This document shows, piece by piece, positions 1-6,326 of a stretch of DNA of 12,178 nt; within the stretch, counting starts at the first letter, position 1; every line of letters begins with the position of its first letter. The DNA is from Methanohalobium sp046546175 (GTDB lineage: Archaea > Halobacteriota > Methanosarcinia > Methanosarcinales > Methanosarcinaceae). The notes below the pieces were generated by a model, which did not search any database, was not told the origin of the DNA, and worked only from the letters and a program-made list of their open reading frames with translations. Made by a program: the position numbers and the translations under genes. The DNA is taken from the NCBI RefSeq assembly GCF_046546175.1, contig NZ_JBKGYF010000053.1, positions 1-12,178 of the forward strand. The letters are read 5' to 3'.

Positions 1-48
1 GTAACCTTCTTCCGAAGCCGCTGAGTCTTTAGCTTAGCGGTAGTTCAC
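1..48 (+). mobile_element. Right-end remnant of an IS200/IS605-type (tnpB) element
   Basis: Bases 18-40 fold into a hairpin with arms CCGCTGA and TTAGCGG around a nine-base loop, followed by TAGTTCAC ending at 48. The same layout (stem, GTCTTTAGC-like loop, GGTAGTTCAC) occurs on the minus strand at 2135-2105, where both arms have changed sequence but still pair. This is typical of the right end of IS605-family tnpB elements, which also forms the 3' end of the omega RNA scaffold. Homology between the two inverted leader copies starts at about base 49, exactly where this end stops, which supports 48/49 as the insertion boundary. The body of the element lies outside the window. The family assignment is by pattern only. 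Confidence 0.55.
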
Positions 49-90
49 CAAGACTTAATAGTATATTTTAATTTCAATTATGTTCATGGT

Positions 91-125
91 TTTGATATTA
101 TCAAAGGTATTGATTTTGTATCAAA
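91..125 (+). promoter_or_regulatory. Palindromic operator candidate in leader copy 1
   Basis: TTTGATATTATCAAA at 91-105 is a perfect palindrome with seven-base arms. A second, looser pair TTGAT (110-114) and ATCAA (120-124) follows, so the TATCAAA half-site appears twice in one orientation. All of it lies inside the 77-base block that is identical in both leader copies and well upstream of the TATA-like element, where archaeal activators often bind. The regulator is unknown; an Msr-type regulator of methyltransferase operons would fit the context but is inference. Confidence 0.45.
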
Positions 126-238
126 TGGGAATTTTTGTGCCTATTGTAGATATAAAATACTGTTTTTGTAAAATCCATTGTTTGTACGTAGAATATGTTT
201 TTGACAATATAAATGATGGCGATTTATTACTTCAAGTT

Positions 239-249
239 ATTATATATAT
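239..249 (+). promoter_or_regulatory. TATA-box candidate for the corrinoid gene
   Basis: The AT-only run ATTATATATAT lies in a segment conserved in both leader copies (ACTTCAAGTTATTATATATATCT-like, 229-251). Archaeal transcription usually begins about 25 bases downstream of the TATA centre, which predicts a start near 270-275, at the foot of the conserved hairpin at 275-306 and about 100 bases before the ATG at 378. The spacing is inferred. Confidence 0.5.
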
Positions 250-274
250 CTAATCTAAGATACTAGTAATTAGT

Positions 275-306
275 CAATAACTGCAAATTTGAAATTTGTA
301 TTATTG
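275..306 (+). promoter_or_regulatory. Conserved hairpin at the predicted 5' end of the corrinoid mRNA
   Basis: CAATAA..GCAAATTT pairs with AAATTTGTATTATTG around GCAAATTTGAAATTTGTA. The left arm carries one unpaired C at about 281. The other leader copy (10656-10625, minus strand) has the same 19-base core, but the extra base is on the opposite arm, so the stem is kept while the bulge has moved. That favours a structure seen by the cell, as RNA or as a protein site. It may stabilise or regulate the 5' end of the transcript; no riboswitch class is recognised. Confidence 0.45.
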
Positions 307-377
307 ATTCAGATAATAAGTTGAAAATCAATCAACTGTCTAAATGGTAAAGTAAAAACATCTGGAGGAGGCATTCA

Positions 378-1049
378 ATGGACGAAAATGAAATTATTAA
401 CGGACTTACAAACGCGGTAGTTAATGGTAAACCAGACCAGGCAAGTGAGCTGGCTCAACAAGCTCTTGATGATGGTATAGATCCCTATAAAGCAATTGTT
501 GATGGTCTAGCTAAGGGCATGGAAATTATGAGTGATAAATATGAAAATAAAGAGGTATTTATGCCGCACCTTTTGCTATCATCAAACACAATGTATGCAG
601 GCATGAATGTACTTACACCACATCTTAAAAAAGACGACAGCTCAAAACAAGCAGTTCTTATCATTGGTACTGTAGAAGGAGATGTACATGATATCGGTAA
701 AAACCTTGTGAAAACCATGATGACTGCAACAGGTTTTGATGCAATTGATCTGGGTAAAGATGTTCCTATTAATGATTTTCTTAAAGCCGCAAAAGAAAAC
801 AAAGCCGACATCGTGTCAATTAGTACATTGATGACGTCAACAATGGATAACATGGAAAGTGCTGTCAAAAATTTCAAAGAGGACGGAACAAGAGACAAGG
901 TCAAAATTATTGTCGGTGGCGCACCTGTAAATGAAGAGTTTGCAAAAGAAATCGGTGCAGATACATCTAAAGATGATGCTATGGAAGCAGCCAAGTGGGC
1001 AGAGGATGCTATAAAAGAACTCCCACCAGCAGAAGAAAGATGGGGCTGA
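378..1049 (+). CDS. Methyltransferase corrinoid protein (MtaC/MtbC/MttC superfamily)
   Basis: This is a 223-residue cytoplasmic corrinoid protein that would carry a methyl group on cobalamin between two methyltransferases. Residues 1-85 form the helical cap domain (MPHLLLSSNTMYAGMNVL near 62-79). Residues 91-215 form the Rossmann B12-binding domain. It has GDVHDIGKN with Asp102-x-His104-x-x-Gly107, His104 being the expected lower cobalt ligand, then the SIST segment at 147-150 and the GG loop at 180-181. The length is normal for MtaC/MtbC-type proteins. The ATG at 378 has a strong Shine-Dalgarno site GGAGGAGG (364-371) six bases upstream. No substrate-specific MtxB methyltransferase gene lies nearby, so the methyl donor is unknown. 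Its likely partner is the UroD-type methyltransferase at the other end of the locus, which has the same leader. The paralogue (methanol, methylamine, thiol or other) cannot be assigned. Confidence 0.93.
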   Translation: MDENEIINGLTNAVVNGKPDQASELAQQALDDGIDPYKAIVDGLAKGMEIMSDKYENKEVFMPHLLLSSNTMYAGMNVLTPHLKKDDSSKQAVLIIGTVEGDVHDIGKNLVKTMMTATGFDAIDLGKDVPINDFLKAAKENKADIVSISTLMTSTMDNMESAVKNFKEDGTRDKVKIIVGGAPVNEEFAKEIGADTSKDDAMEAAKWAEDAIKELPPAEERWG

Positions 1050-1122
1050 ATAATATATAATAGATTCTTGCTCCAGATAGAACAAAATTGGAGTTTATGC
1101 AATTATCTCACCACCTAAACTT

Positions 1123-1143
1123 CAATTTTTTTACAAAAAATTG
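1123..1143 (+). terminator. T-rich hairpin after the corrinoid gene
   Basis: CAATTTTTT (1123-1131) and AAAAAATTG (1135-1143) are perfect nine-base arms around TAC. A weaker stem CTCCA (1071-1075) with TGGAG (1089-1093) precedes it. Archaeal RNA polymerase terminates at oligo-T tracts, so this is a plausible end for the corrinoid transcript, leaving the membrane protein gene partly uncoupled. Confidence 0.45.
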
Positions 1144-1173
1144 GGAAATCGATAATTAGGTCACGGGGTTATC

Positions 1174-2073
1174 ATGGGTTACCTAAAAATGGATTCATTA
1201 TCATCTAAATTTTCGCCATCATCATATTTTCATCTAGTCAATAATAAAAGCAAAATACTTCTGAATAATCCGTTGTTTTTTTCAATGTTTATGCTTTTTG
1301 TTATCCTGGGTGTGTTAATCAATTATAGATGGCTTCAATTAGAAATTATACCAACTGTTATACTATCTGCGCTCTGGATGTTATTCTGGAAAAACAGTGA
1401 ACTTGATGGTAAAGTGTTTCTTATAATTGCTTCTGTTTTTGGATTTGTTCATGAGATACTTTGTGTTCAATATGGATATTTCACATATCTTGGTGGAGCA
1501 ATCGGTGGAGTACCTATCTGGATACTTCCTGGATATGGAGCTATATTCTGGTCGTCTTATAATCTCTGGAAAGTTTTCGATCAAAAGTATTCAAAAAGAT
1601 GGTGGTATGACCTTGTAAACTACTTCATACCTGTAAGCTTTGCTGTAATGCTTGTGGTAGATTATGTTATGTTTGATTTATTACATAACCCTGTTACAAC
1701 ACTGCTGAAATTCTCACTTGCATTCTTGCTGTTTAAAACATTTGCTGGTCTGAAACTTGCCTATTTTGTAGGTTTTTTTACAGTTCTTACCGAGTTCACA
1801 GGGGAAATGCTGGGTACCTGGACACATCCTAATTTTTCGCTCTTCTCTCTCATTTCGGGATATATATTCCTGCTCTGGATCTGCCTCACAATATCCGATA
1901 TTATGCAAAGTAAAAGGGTATTAACAATAACCGGTGCTCTAAAAAACGAAAAAATATTTGCATTAGCTGATTCTCTAAAAACCAAAAAAGATTGGGGGAG
2001 GATAGAAGCCATGTCAGCTATCATTCTTACTGCTATCTACACATTATCAATGCTTGGTATAGCTGAAGTTTAA
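1174..2073 (+). CDS. Polytopic membrane protein of unknown function
   Basis: This 299-residue protein has a polar N-terminus of about 30 residues followed by roughly seven to eight hydrophobic segments (near 34-50, 57-71, 82-95, 112-127, 148-170, 177-195, 198-212, 225-243, 279-297). The loop after segment three has conserved-looking polar and aromatic residues: HEILCVQYGYFTY (93-105), then PIWILPGYG (114-122). A Glu followed by a YGY/Y motif and a P-x-W-x-x-P segment recalls DUF2878 and CruF-like (bisanhydrobacterioruberin hydratase type) membrane proteins, but I cannot confirm either family. The ATG at 1174 has only a weak GGGG (1165-1168) upstream; the ATG at 1189 is an alternative start. 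It lies between the corrinoid gene and the ALDH/SDR operon on the same strand. A lipid or isoprenoid role is inferred from context only. Confidence 0.8.
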   Translation: MGYLKMDSLSSKFSPSSYFHLVNNKSKILLNNPLFFSMFMLFVILGVLINYRWLQLEIIPTVILSALWMLFWKNSELDGKVFLIIASVFGFVHEILCVQYGYFTYLGGAIGGVPIWILPGYGAIFWSSYNLWKVFDQKYSKRWWYDLVNYFIPVSFAVMLVVDYVMFDLLHNPVTTLLKFSLAFLLFKTFAGLKLAYFVGFFTVLTEFTGEMLGTWTHPNFSLFSLISGYIFLLWICLTISDIMQSKRVLTITGALKNEKIFALADSLKTKKDWGRIEAMSAIILTAIYTLSMLGIAEV

Positions 2074-2104
2074 AACTGGTACAACACTCCGGTAACCTAC
2101 ATTA

Positions 2105-2262
2105 GTGAACTACCACTTGGCTAAAGACCAACTGGCTCCTTAAATTAAAAATTTAAGGATAACTTTAAATCTATGATTTAAAGTGCTTCCTGTTTCATAC
2201 TTTTCCCTTATGGGAACAAGTCCACAGGCTCTACCCCTCGTACCGAAGGTGTAAAATTGTAA
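2105..2262 (-). ncRNA. Possible omega RNA-like right-end RNA of the miniature element
   Basis: In IS605-family elements the right end, overlapping the 3' end of tnpB, is the scaffold of the omega RNA, with the guide read from DNA just past the element. Here three stem-loops in series end in CCAGTTGG/CCAAGTGG (2135-2113) and TTCAC at 2105, so the guide would begin at 2104 (TAATGTAGG...). The terminal stem differs from the one at 18-40 in most paired positions yet both fold, which is covariation by eye. There is no direct evidence of expression. Confidence 0.35.
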
Positions 2263-2435
2263 TCTTGGTTATCAATTACAATCATACAGACATTGGTCTT
2301 TATAATATTTAAACCTAATTAATAGATTAGACGGTATTCATCCCTTTGTTTCATTTCAAAGAAATGAAACTCGCATTAAATCTACGATTTGATGCAATGC
2401 TGAAGACATAAGGGTTTTCTACCTTCCATTGTTAT
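2105..2435 (-). mobile_element. Miniature tnpB-derived element (IS605-type MITE)
   Basis: The gap 2074-2470 holds no intact gene but carries both ends of an IS605-type element in minus orientation. The left end (about 2435-2340) has two consecutive stem-loops: GCATTAAATC/GATTTGATGC (2373-2395) and GTTTCATTTC/GAAATGAAAC (2348-2370), then GATGAAT. It parallels the left end ahead of tnpB at 10934-11030 in order and spacing, with different stem sequences. The right end (2262-2105) has GGGGTAGAG, stems at 2162-2182 and 2136-2158, and a terminal hairpin CCAGTTGG/CCAAGTGG followed by GGTAGTTCAC ending at 2105. An open minus-strand frame of about 40 codons over roughly 2270-2147 (TRGRACG...) may be a relic of the tnpB C-terminus. 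Between the ends is only about 80 bases of filler, so it cannot encode TnpB or TnpA and would depend on a transposase elsewhere. Confidence 0.6.
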
Positions 2436-2470
2436 AAAGTTGTAATACACTCAGCTGGTGATTAACACAA

Positions 2471-3889
2471 ATGTGCCAACAAATTCAAAGGATATTTGAA
2501 TTGCAAAAAGAAAATGCCAATGATTTTGCCCGTTTGAATGCTAAGGAACGTATAGAGCTTTTAGAACGCATTGAAAATTATCTAAAAGACGATCAAAAAT
2601 TAACTGGATTATATGATGCCATGTATAAAGACTTCCGCAAACCAGAACAAGAGGTATTTGTTACTGAAATAGGCATTGTACAAGCTCAAATTGATTTTGT
2701 GAAAAAACATCTGAGCAAATGGATGAAACCGCAAAAAGTTTCTACACCCCTGCCACTTATTGGGACAAAGTCTTACATTTGTTATGAACCAAAAGGCATG
2801 GTACTTATAATTTCACCATGGAATTATCCCTTTAACCTATCCCTTGTTCCGCTGGTATACGCTCTTGCTGCAGGTAATACTGCCATAATCAAACCTAGTG
2901 AAATTTCATCTCATACTTCTACTTACATAAATCACATGATATCAGAACTGTTCAATGAAAATGAAGTGGCTGTTTTTGAAGGAGATTCTTCAGTAGCACA
3001 GGTATTGCTTGACCAGCCTTTCAACCATATATTTTTCACCGGCAGTAAGAAAGTGGGAAAAATCGTTTCCCAAAAAAGTACTAAACATCTGGCTAGTGTT
3101 ACCTTGGAACTGGGAGGTAAATCACCAGCAATAATTGACGAATCAATTGACATTCAGAAAACAGCTCAACATGTAGCCTGGAGCAAATGTGTCAACAGTG
3201 GACAAACCTGTATAACACCTGATTACCTTATCTTGCATGAATCAATTAAAGACATGTTTGTAGAAGATTTCAAGGATGCTTTGAAAACATTCTATGGTTC
3301 CTGTGATATTAATATACAGCAGTCACCTGATTATTGTCGTATTATTAATGACTGGCATTTTCAACGGTTAAAATCACTCTATGATGATGCACTTAACAAA
3401 GGTGCACGGGTATTGATTGGCGGTTATTTCAATGAATCAAACCGTTTCGTTTCTCCAACTCTGCTCGATGGAATATCGGAAGATATGGATATCATGCAGG
3501 AAGAAATATTTGGTCCCTTATTACCCGTGCTTACCTATTCTAATAAATCAGAGGCTTTAGAAATTATCCATAAACGTCCAAAACCACTTACAATTTATAT
3601 TTCCAGCCAATACCGCAAAAATATTGATTATTTCCTGGAAGAAACGTCTGCAGGGGGTACAGTCATCAACGATTATATGCTTGGTTACAGTAACCCGCAT
3701 CTACCATTTGGGGGTGTCAACAGCAGTGGTACTGGAAAATCATTAGGGTTTCATGGTTTTGTAGAATTTTCCAACCAAAGGAGTATAATAAAGCGTAATT
3801 GGGGTACTATAAACGCAATTTTTCCTCCATATAATGACCGCACACTTAAACTGATGAAAACACTGTACAAATTATACAGGTGGAGTTAG
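2471..3889 (+). CDS. Aldehyde dehydrogenase, ALDH3 (fatty aldehyde) type
   Basis: This 472-residue NAD(P)-dependent enzyme would oxidise an aldehyde to a carboxylate (or run in reverse on an activated acid). It is full length for class 3 ALDH (450-480). The catalytic residues are present: Asn118 in SPWNYPFNLS, Lys141 in IIKPSE, Glu213 in LELGGKSPA, Cys247 in NSGQTCITPDY and the EEIFGP motif at 344-349. The C-terminal part (LPFGGVNSSGTGKSLGFHGF, then PPYND...LYRW) is characteristic of ALDH3 members that act on long-chain or lipid aldehydes. It has no obvious membrane anchor. The ATG at 2471 has GGTGAT (2457-2462) eight bases upstream. It heads an operon with the SDR (37-base gap). The MITE ends about 35 bases before the start, so it may sit in or replace the promoter; TTATAAAG at 2432-2439 is a weak TATA candidate. 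The in vivo substrate is unknown. Confidence 0.93.
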   Translation: MCQQIQRIFELQKENANDFARLNAKERIELLERIENYLKDDQKLTGLYDAMYKDFRKPEQEVFVTEIGIVQAQIDFVKKHLSKWMKPQKVSTPLPLIGTKSYICYEPKGMVLIISPWNYPFNLSLVPLVYALAAGNTAIIKPSEISSHTSTYINHMISELFNENEVAVFEGDSSVAQVLLDQPFNHIFFTGSKKVGKIVSQKSTKHLASVTLELGGKSPAIIDESIDIQKTAQHVAWSKCVNSGQTCITPDYLILHESIKDMFVEDFKDALKTFYGSCDINIQQSPDYCRIINDWHFQRLKSLYDDALNKGARVLIGGYFNESNRFVSPTLLDGISEDMDIMQEEIFGPLLPVLTYSNKSEALEIIHKRPKPLTIYISSQYRKNIDYFLEETSAGGTVINDYMLGYSNPHLPFGGVNSSGTGKSLGFHGFVEFSNQRSIIKRNWGTINAIFPPYNDRTLKLMKTLYKLYRWS

Positions 3890-3926
3890 ATGAGGAATGT
3901 TTGGATAACGGGGAGTGTATATAATT

Positions 3927-4748
3927 ATGAACTTTGGTGAAAAAACTGTTCTGATAACAGGGGGTTCAAGCGGTATAGGACTTGAACTGGCAAAATTGTT
4001 CGCTTATGATGGTTATCAGTTAGTACTAATTGCCAAACCCCTGGAAGAACTTGAAAACGCTAAAAAAATACTTCATGAAATCAACCCAAAAATCCACATC
4101 CTTCTGAAAACACATGACCTGACTCAACTTGAAGCAGCCCAGGAAATCTATGAATTTACCCAGAACTATGGATTGAAGATTAACGTATTGGTAAACTGTG
4201 CAGGTTTTGGTTCCTATGGATTTGTCAATGAAATCGATATGGATAAAGAGCTATCCATGTTACAGCTCCATGTGAGTACTCTATATCATCTCACACGTCT
4301 CTATTTGAGGGATATGGTTGAACATGACGACGGGTATATAATCAATATGTCATCGATGACAGCCTTTCAGCCTACTCCTAAAATGGCTGTTTATGGCGCC
4401 AGTAAAAGTTTTGTACTTCAGTTCAGTCGTGCTCTAAACTATGAATTACACGAACTAAATTCAAAAGTGAGAGTAATGGCAGTCTGCCCAACTTCGGTAA
4501 AGGATACCAAGTTCCAGGAAGAAGCTGATATGGAAAACACCAAGACATTTAATTTCTGGATGACAACTACAGCCGATGTTGTAGCTTGCGATACCTATCG
4601 AGCCATGCAGCAAGGTCACGATATGGTTGTACCTGGTCGTGGATTTGGTTTGTTACAGACTTTAATAAGCAGATTGCCGACAAACTGGCTGATGAAGATA
4701 TCCCGGATTCATTTACAAGAGAAAGAAATTAAAAAAAAGGTTAGGTGA
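3927..4748 (+). CDS. Short-chain dehydrogenase/reductase (classical SDR)
   Basis: This is a cytoplasmic NAD(P)-dependent oxidoreductase of 273 residues. It has the Rossmann glycine motif TGGSSGIG (11-18), NCAGFG (90-95) for the adenine-side wall, a catalytic Ser in MSSM (142-143) and Tyr156-x-x-x-Lys160 (YGASK), followed by a CPTSVKDT segment after the active site. The C-terminus is rich in Lys (HLQEKEIKKKVR) after an amphipathic stretch, so peripheral membrane association is possible. I chose the ATG at 3927 over an in-frame GTG at 3915 because the Shine-Dalgarno GGGGAGTG (3910-3917) overlaps that GTG and is well spaced for the ATG. It follows the ALDH by 37 bases and ends 4 bases before the next gene, so all three are probably one transcript. 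An alcohol/aldehyde/acid interconversion with the ALDH is a reasonable inference. Confidence 0.92.
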   Translation: MNFGEKTVLITGGSSGIGLELAKLFAYDGYQLVLIAKPLEELENAKKILHEINPKIHILLKTHDLTQLEAAQEIYEFTQNYGLKINVLVNCAGFGSYGFVNEIDMDKELSMLQLHVSTLYHLTRLYLRDMVEHDDGYIINMSSMTAFQPTPKMAVYGASKSFVLQFSRALNYELHELNSKVRVMAVCPTSVKDTKFQEEADMENTKTFNFWMTTTADVVACDTYRAMQQGHDMVVPGRGFGLLQTLISRLPTNWLMKISRIHLQEKEIKKKVR

Positions 4749-4752
4749 TTAA

Positions 4753-5475
4753 TTGAAAATTGACCATGATGAAAAAGTAAACTGTATTGTTTGTGGAGCT
4801 GAAGTTGAATATTTAAAACAGGCAGCTAAAGTTGAATGTTATTACTGCGGCATAGAAGATGAAGCTTATTTCTGCTGTGTGAAAGGTCATTATGTATGCA
4901 ATAATTGCCATGCTCAGAATGCTTTAGATGTAATCAAAAATGTCTGTTTGAATACTGATTCAAAAGACCCATTTCAAATTGCAGAAAAACTAATGGAACA
5001 TCCAAGCATACACATGCATGGACCAGAACACCATGCTCTAATACCTGCTGTTTTAGTAGCCGCTTATCAAAATTTTGTAGGTCTGAAAATAAACAACGAT
5101 ATTTTAGAAAGTATCAAAAGAGGGAAAAATGTACCTGGTGGTTACTGCGGACTTTATGGTGCATGCGGTGGAGGGATAGGTGTAGGTATTGCAGTTAGCA
5201 TCCTGCTTGAAGCATCGCCATTAACACCTGGTCCACGTTCCCATGCCAATTGGGCCACATCAAAAACTTTAAAAGATATTGCAGATGCAGGTGGAGCAAG
5301 ATGTTGTAAAAAAGCTGTCCACATAGCTTTGGAAGACGGGATAGATTACCTATCCAATTTATTTGACATCGATTGGTCCCGTGAAATAAATAAATCTGTT
5401 AAGTGTAATTACAGTAAGTACAACAAAGAATGTGACAGCTCATGTAAATATAAAAAATCGTTTTGTGGAAATTAA
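4753..5475 (+). CDS. Cysteine-rich DUF5714-like protein
   Basis: This 240-residue protein has 17 cysteines. An N-terminal metal-binding part carries CxxC pairs at 11/14, 29/32 and 49/52 plus Cys41-Cys42. A His cluster HMHGPEHH (87-94) leads to a core domain with GGYCGLYGACGGGIG (Cys132, Cys138) and Cys184-Cys185 in ARCCKKA. The C-GxxGAC...CC pattern resembles the C-GCAxxG-C-C family and DUF5714. The tail (218-238) adds Cys at 218, 227, 231 and 238, suggesting another cluster. The start is a TTG at 4753, 4 bases after the SDR stop, with AGGT/GGTGA just upstream; no ATG lies close by. A redox or Fe-S role is likely but not established. Relatives of this fold are found beside DVU_1553/DVU_1557-like genes in bacteria (from memory), which ties this gene to the opposite-strand operon. 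Confidence 0.85.
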   Translation: MKIDHDEKVNCIVCGAEVEYLKQAAKVECYYCGIEDEAYFCCVKGHYVCNNCHAQNALDVIKNVCLNTDSKDPFQIAEKLMEHPSIHMHGPEHHALIPAVLVAAYQNFVGLKINNDILESIKRGKNVPGGYCGLYGACGGGIGVGIAVSILLEASPLTPGPRSHANWATSKTLKDIADAGGARCCKKAVHIALEDGIDYLSNLFDIDWSREINKSVKCNYSKYNKECDSSCKYKKSFCGN

Positions 5476-5547
5476 CTATTTATCCAAATCAAAATAAACC
5501 TAAAGGGCAAAGTTGCAAAAAGTTTCAACATCAATGTCCATAAAAAT

Positions 5548-6303
5548 TTATAGTTCTTTCAGAATACGAAAACCAATACGGCTACTGTTACGACGAGCAA
5601 CTGGAGGATAGTATGTGCGGCTTGCTGACCTGCAGCCAACAGCAGAAGTTTGCCAGCTGCCACCACACAGTACCTGCATAATCTTTGAATAATTAGTATT
5701 GTTTTCCCAGGCACTACCATCTTCAGGTGCACCGTCATAACTCTCATGATATATATCCTGTACCCATTCCCAGAGATTCCCGTGCATGTCGTACAAACCC
5801 CATGGGTTAGGGTTCTTTTTACCTACAGGATGTGAACCATGTTCTGAATTCTCCCTGTACCATGCGTATTCATCCAGTTTTGATTCACTGTTACCAAACG
5901 AGTATCTTGTGGTGGTACCAGCTCTGCAAGCATATTCCCATTCAGCTTCGGAAGGAAGGCGATATTTATTGGAATCTTCTTTTGCATTTAATCTATTAAT
6001 GAATTCTTGAGCATCATTCCATGAAACCCTATCAACTGGTCTATCATCTCCAGCAAAACGGGAAGGATTCGTGCCCATGAGTTCAAGCCACTGGCTCTGT
6101 GTAATTGAAAACTTACCAAGGTAGAATGGAGTTTCTATAATTACATTGTGAACCGGATGCTCATTTTTATACCAGTTTTTTTCTTCTGACGGTGAACCCA
6201 TTTGAAATTCACCTGCAGGAATTAATATAAATTCCATATCCATTGAATTAATGTAAGTTTCTGGATCTTTATTTTTCTTATTTTCAGTGACATTTCCTTC
6301 CAT
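5548..6303 (-). CDS. SUMF1-fold (formylglycine-generating-enzyme-like) protein
   Basis: This 251-residue protein is almost entirely one SUMF1/FGE-sulfatase domain. Landmarks are FILIPAGEFQMGS (25-37), PFYLGKFSITQSQW (59-72), RPVDRVSWNDAQEF (88-101), RLPSEAEWEYACRAGT (115-130), GLYDMHGNLWEWV (169-181), GGSW (214-217) and RIGFRI at the end. Bona fide formylglycine-generating enzymes have two active-site cysteines five apart near the C-terminus. Here only Cys213 (before GGSW) and Cys224 (before RSASR) are found, so sulfatase activation is unlikely. Other members of the fold act in radical-type or non-heme iron chemistry (EgtB, PvdO) or as structural domains. It has no signal peptide. It is last in the five-gene operon, 23 bases after the adenylating protein. 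The Shine-Dalgarno site at the ATG (6303) is weak, suggesting coupled translation. Confidence 0.88.
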   Translation of the reverse strand: MEGNVTENKKNKDPETYINSMDMEFILIPAGEFQMGSPSEEKNWYKNEHPVHNVIIETPFYLGKFSITQSQWLELMGTNPSRFAGDDRPVDRVSWNDAQEFINRLNAKEDSNKYRLPSEAEWEYACRAGTTTRYSFGNSESKLDEYAWYRENSEHGSHPVGKKNPNPWGLYDMHGNLWEWVQDIYHESYDGAPEDGSAWENNTNYSKIMQVLCGGSWQTSAVGCRSASRTYYPPVARRNSSRIGFRILKEL

Positions 6304-6326
6304 ACAAATACCAATAAAAATTATAT

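Larger units (their letters stand above)
49..313 (+). repeat. Long imperfect inverted repeat, copy 1: duplicated leader of the corrinoid gene
   Basis: This stretch matches the reverse complement of 10617-10882. Bases 67-143 are identical in both copies (77 bases). From 144 to about 220 there are scattered substitutions, and from about 200 to 250 the match is again nearly perfect. By hand alignment there are about 17 mismatches and no gaps over 67-250. Each copy lies directly upstream of a methyl-transfer gene: the corrinoid protein here, the UroD methyltransferase in the other copy. I read it as a shared promoter plus upstream control region. It explains most of the 377 bases before the first gene. 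Bases 314-363 are not shared and hold only a small hairpin (AGTTGA 319-324 with TCAACT 332-337). Confidence 0.9.

Noticed and set aside
17..48. tRNA-like stretch (AGCTTAGCGGTAGTTCA resembles a D-arm)
   Set aside because: No anticodon or T arm and no acceptor stem can be found in the following bases. The stretch fits an IS605-type right-end hairpin, with a paired counterpart at 2105-2135.
485..1102. Long open frame antisense to the corrinoid gene
   Set aside because: It is a shadow of the B12-binding protein: the sense strand carries all family motifs, and the antisense product is a low-information Ser/Leu-rich sequence.
2136..2395. Series of short palindromes as a CRISPR-like array
   Set aside because: The stems differ in sequence and spacing and no repeat/spacer periodicity exists; they match element-end hairpins instead.
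3887..3889. TAG stop of the ALDH as a possible pyrrolysine codon
   Set aside because: Methylotrophic methanogens use TAG for pyrrolysine, but readthrough would add only 17 codons into the SDR ribosome site and start, and the ALDH is already full length.
5476..5547. Possible shared terminator between the converging operons
   Set aside because: Only a weak GTTG/CAAC pairing near 5512-5530 is visible and there is no long T-run on either strand, so I do not call it.
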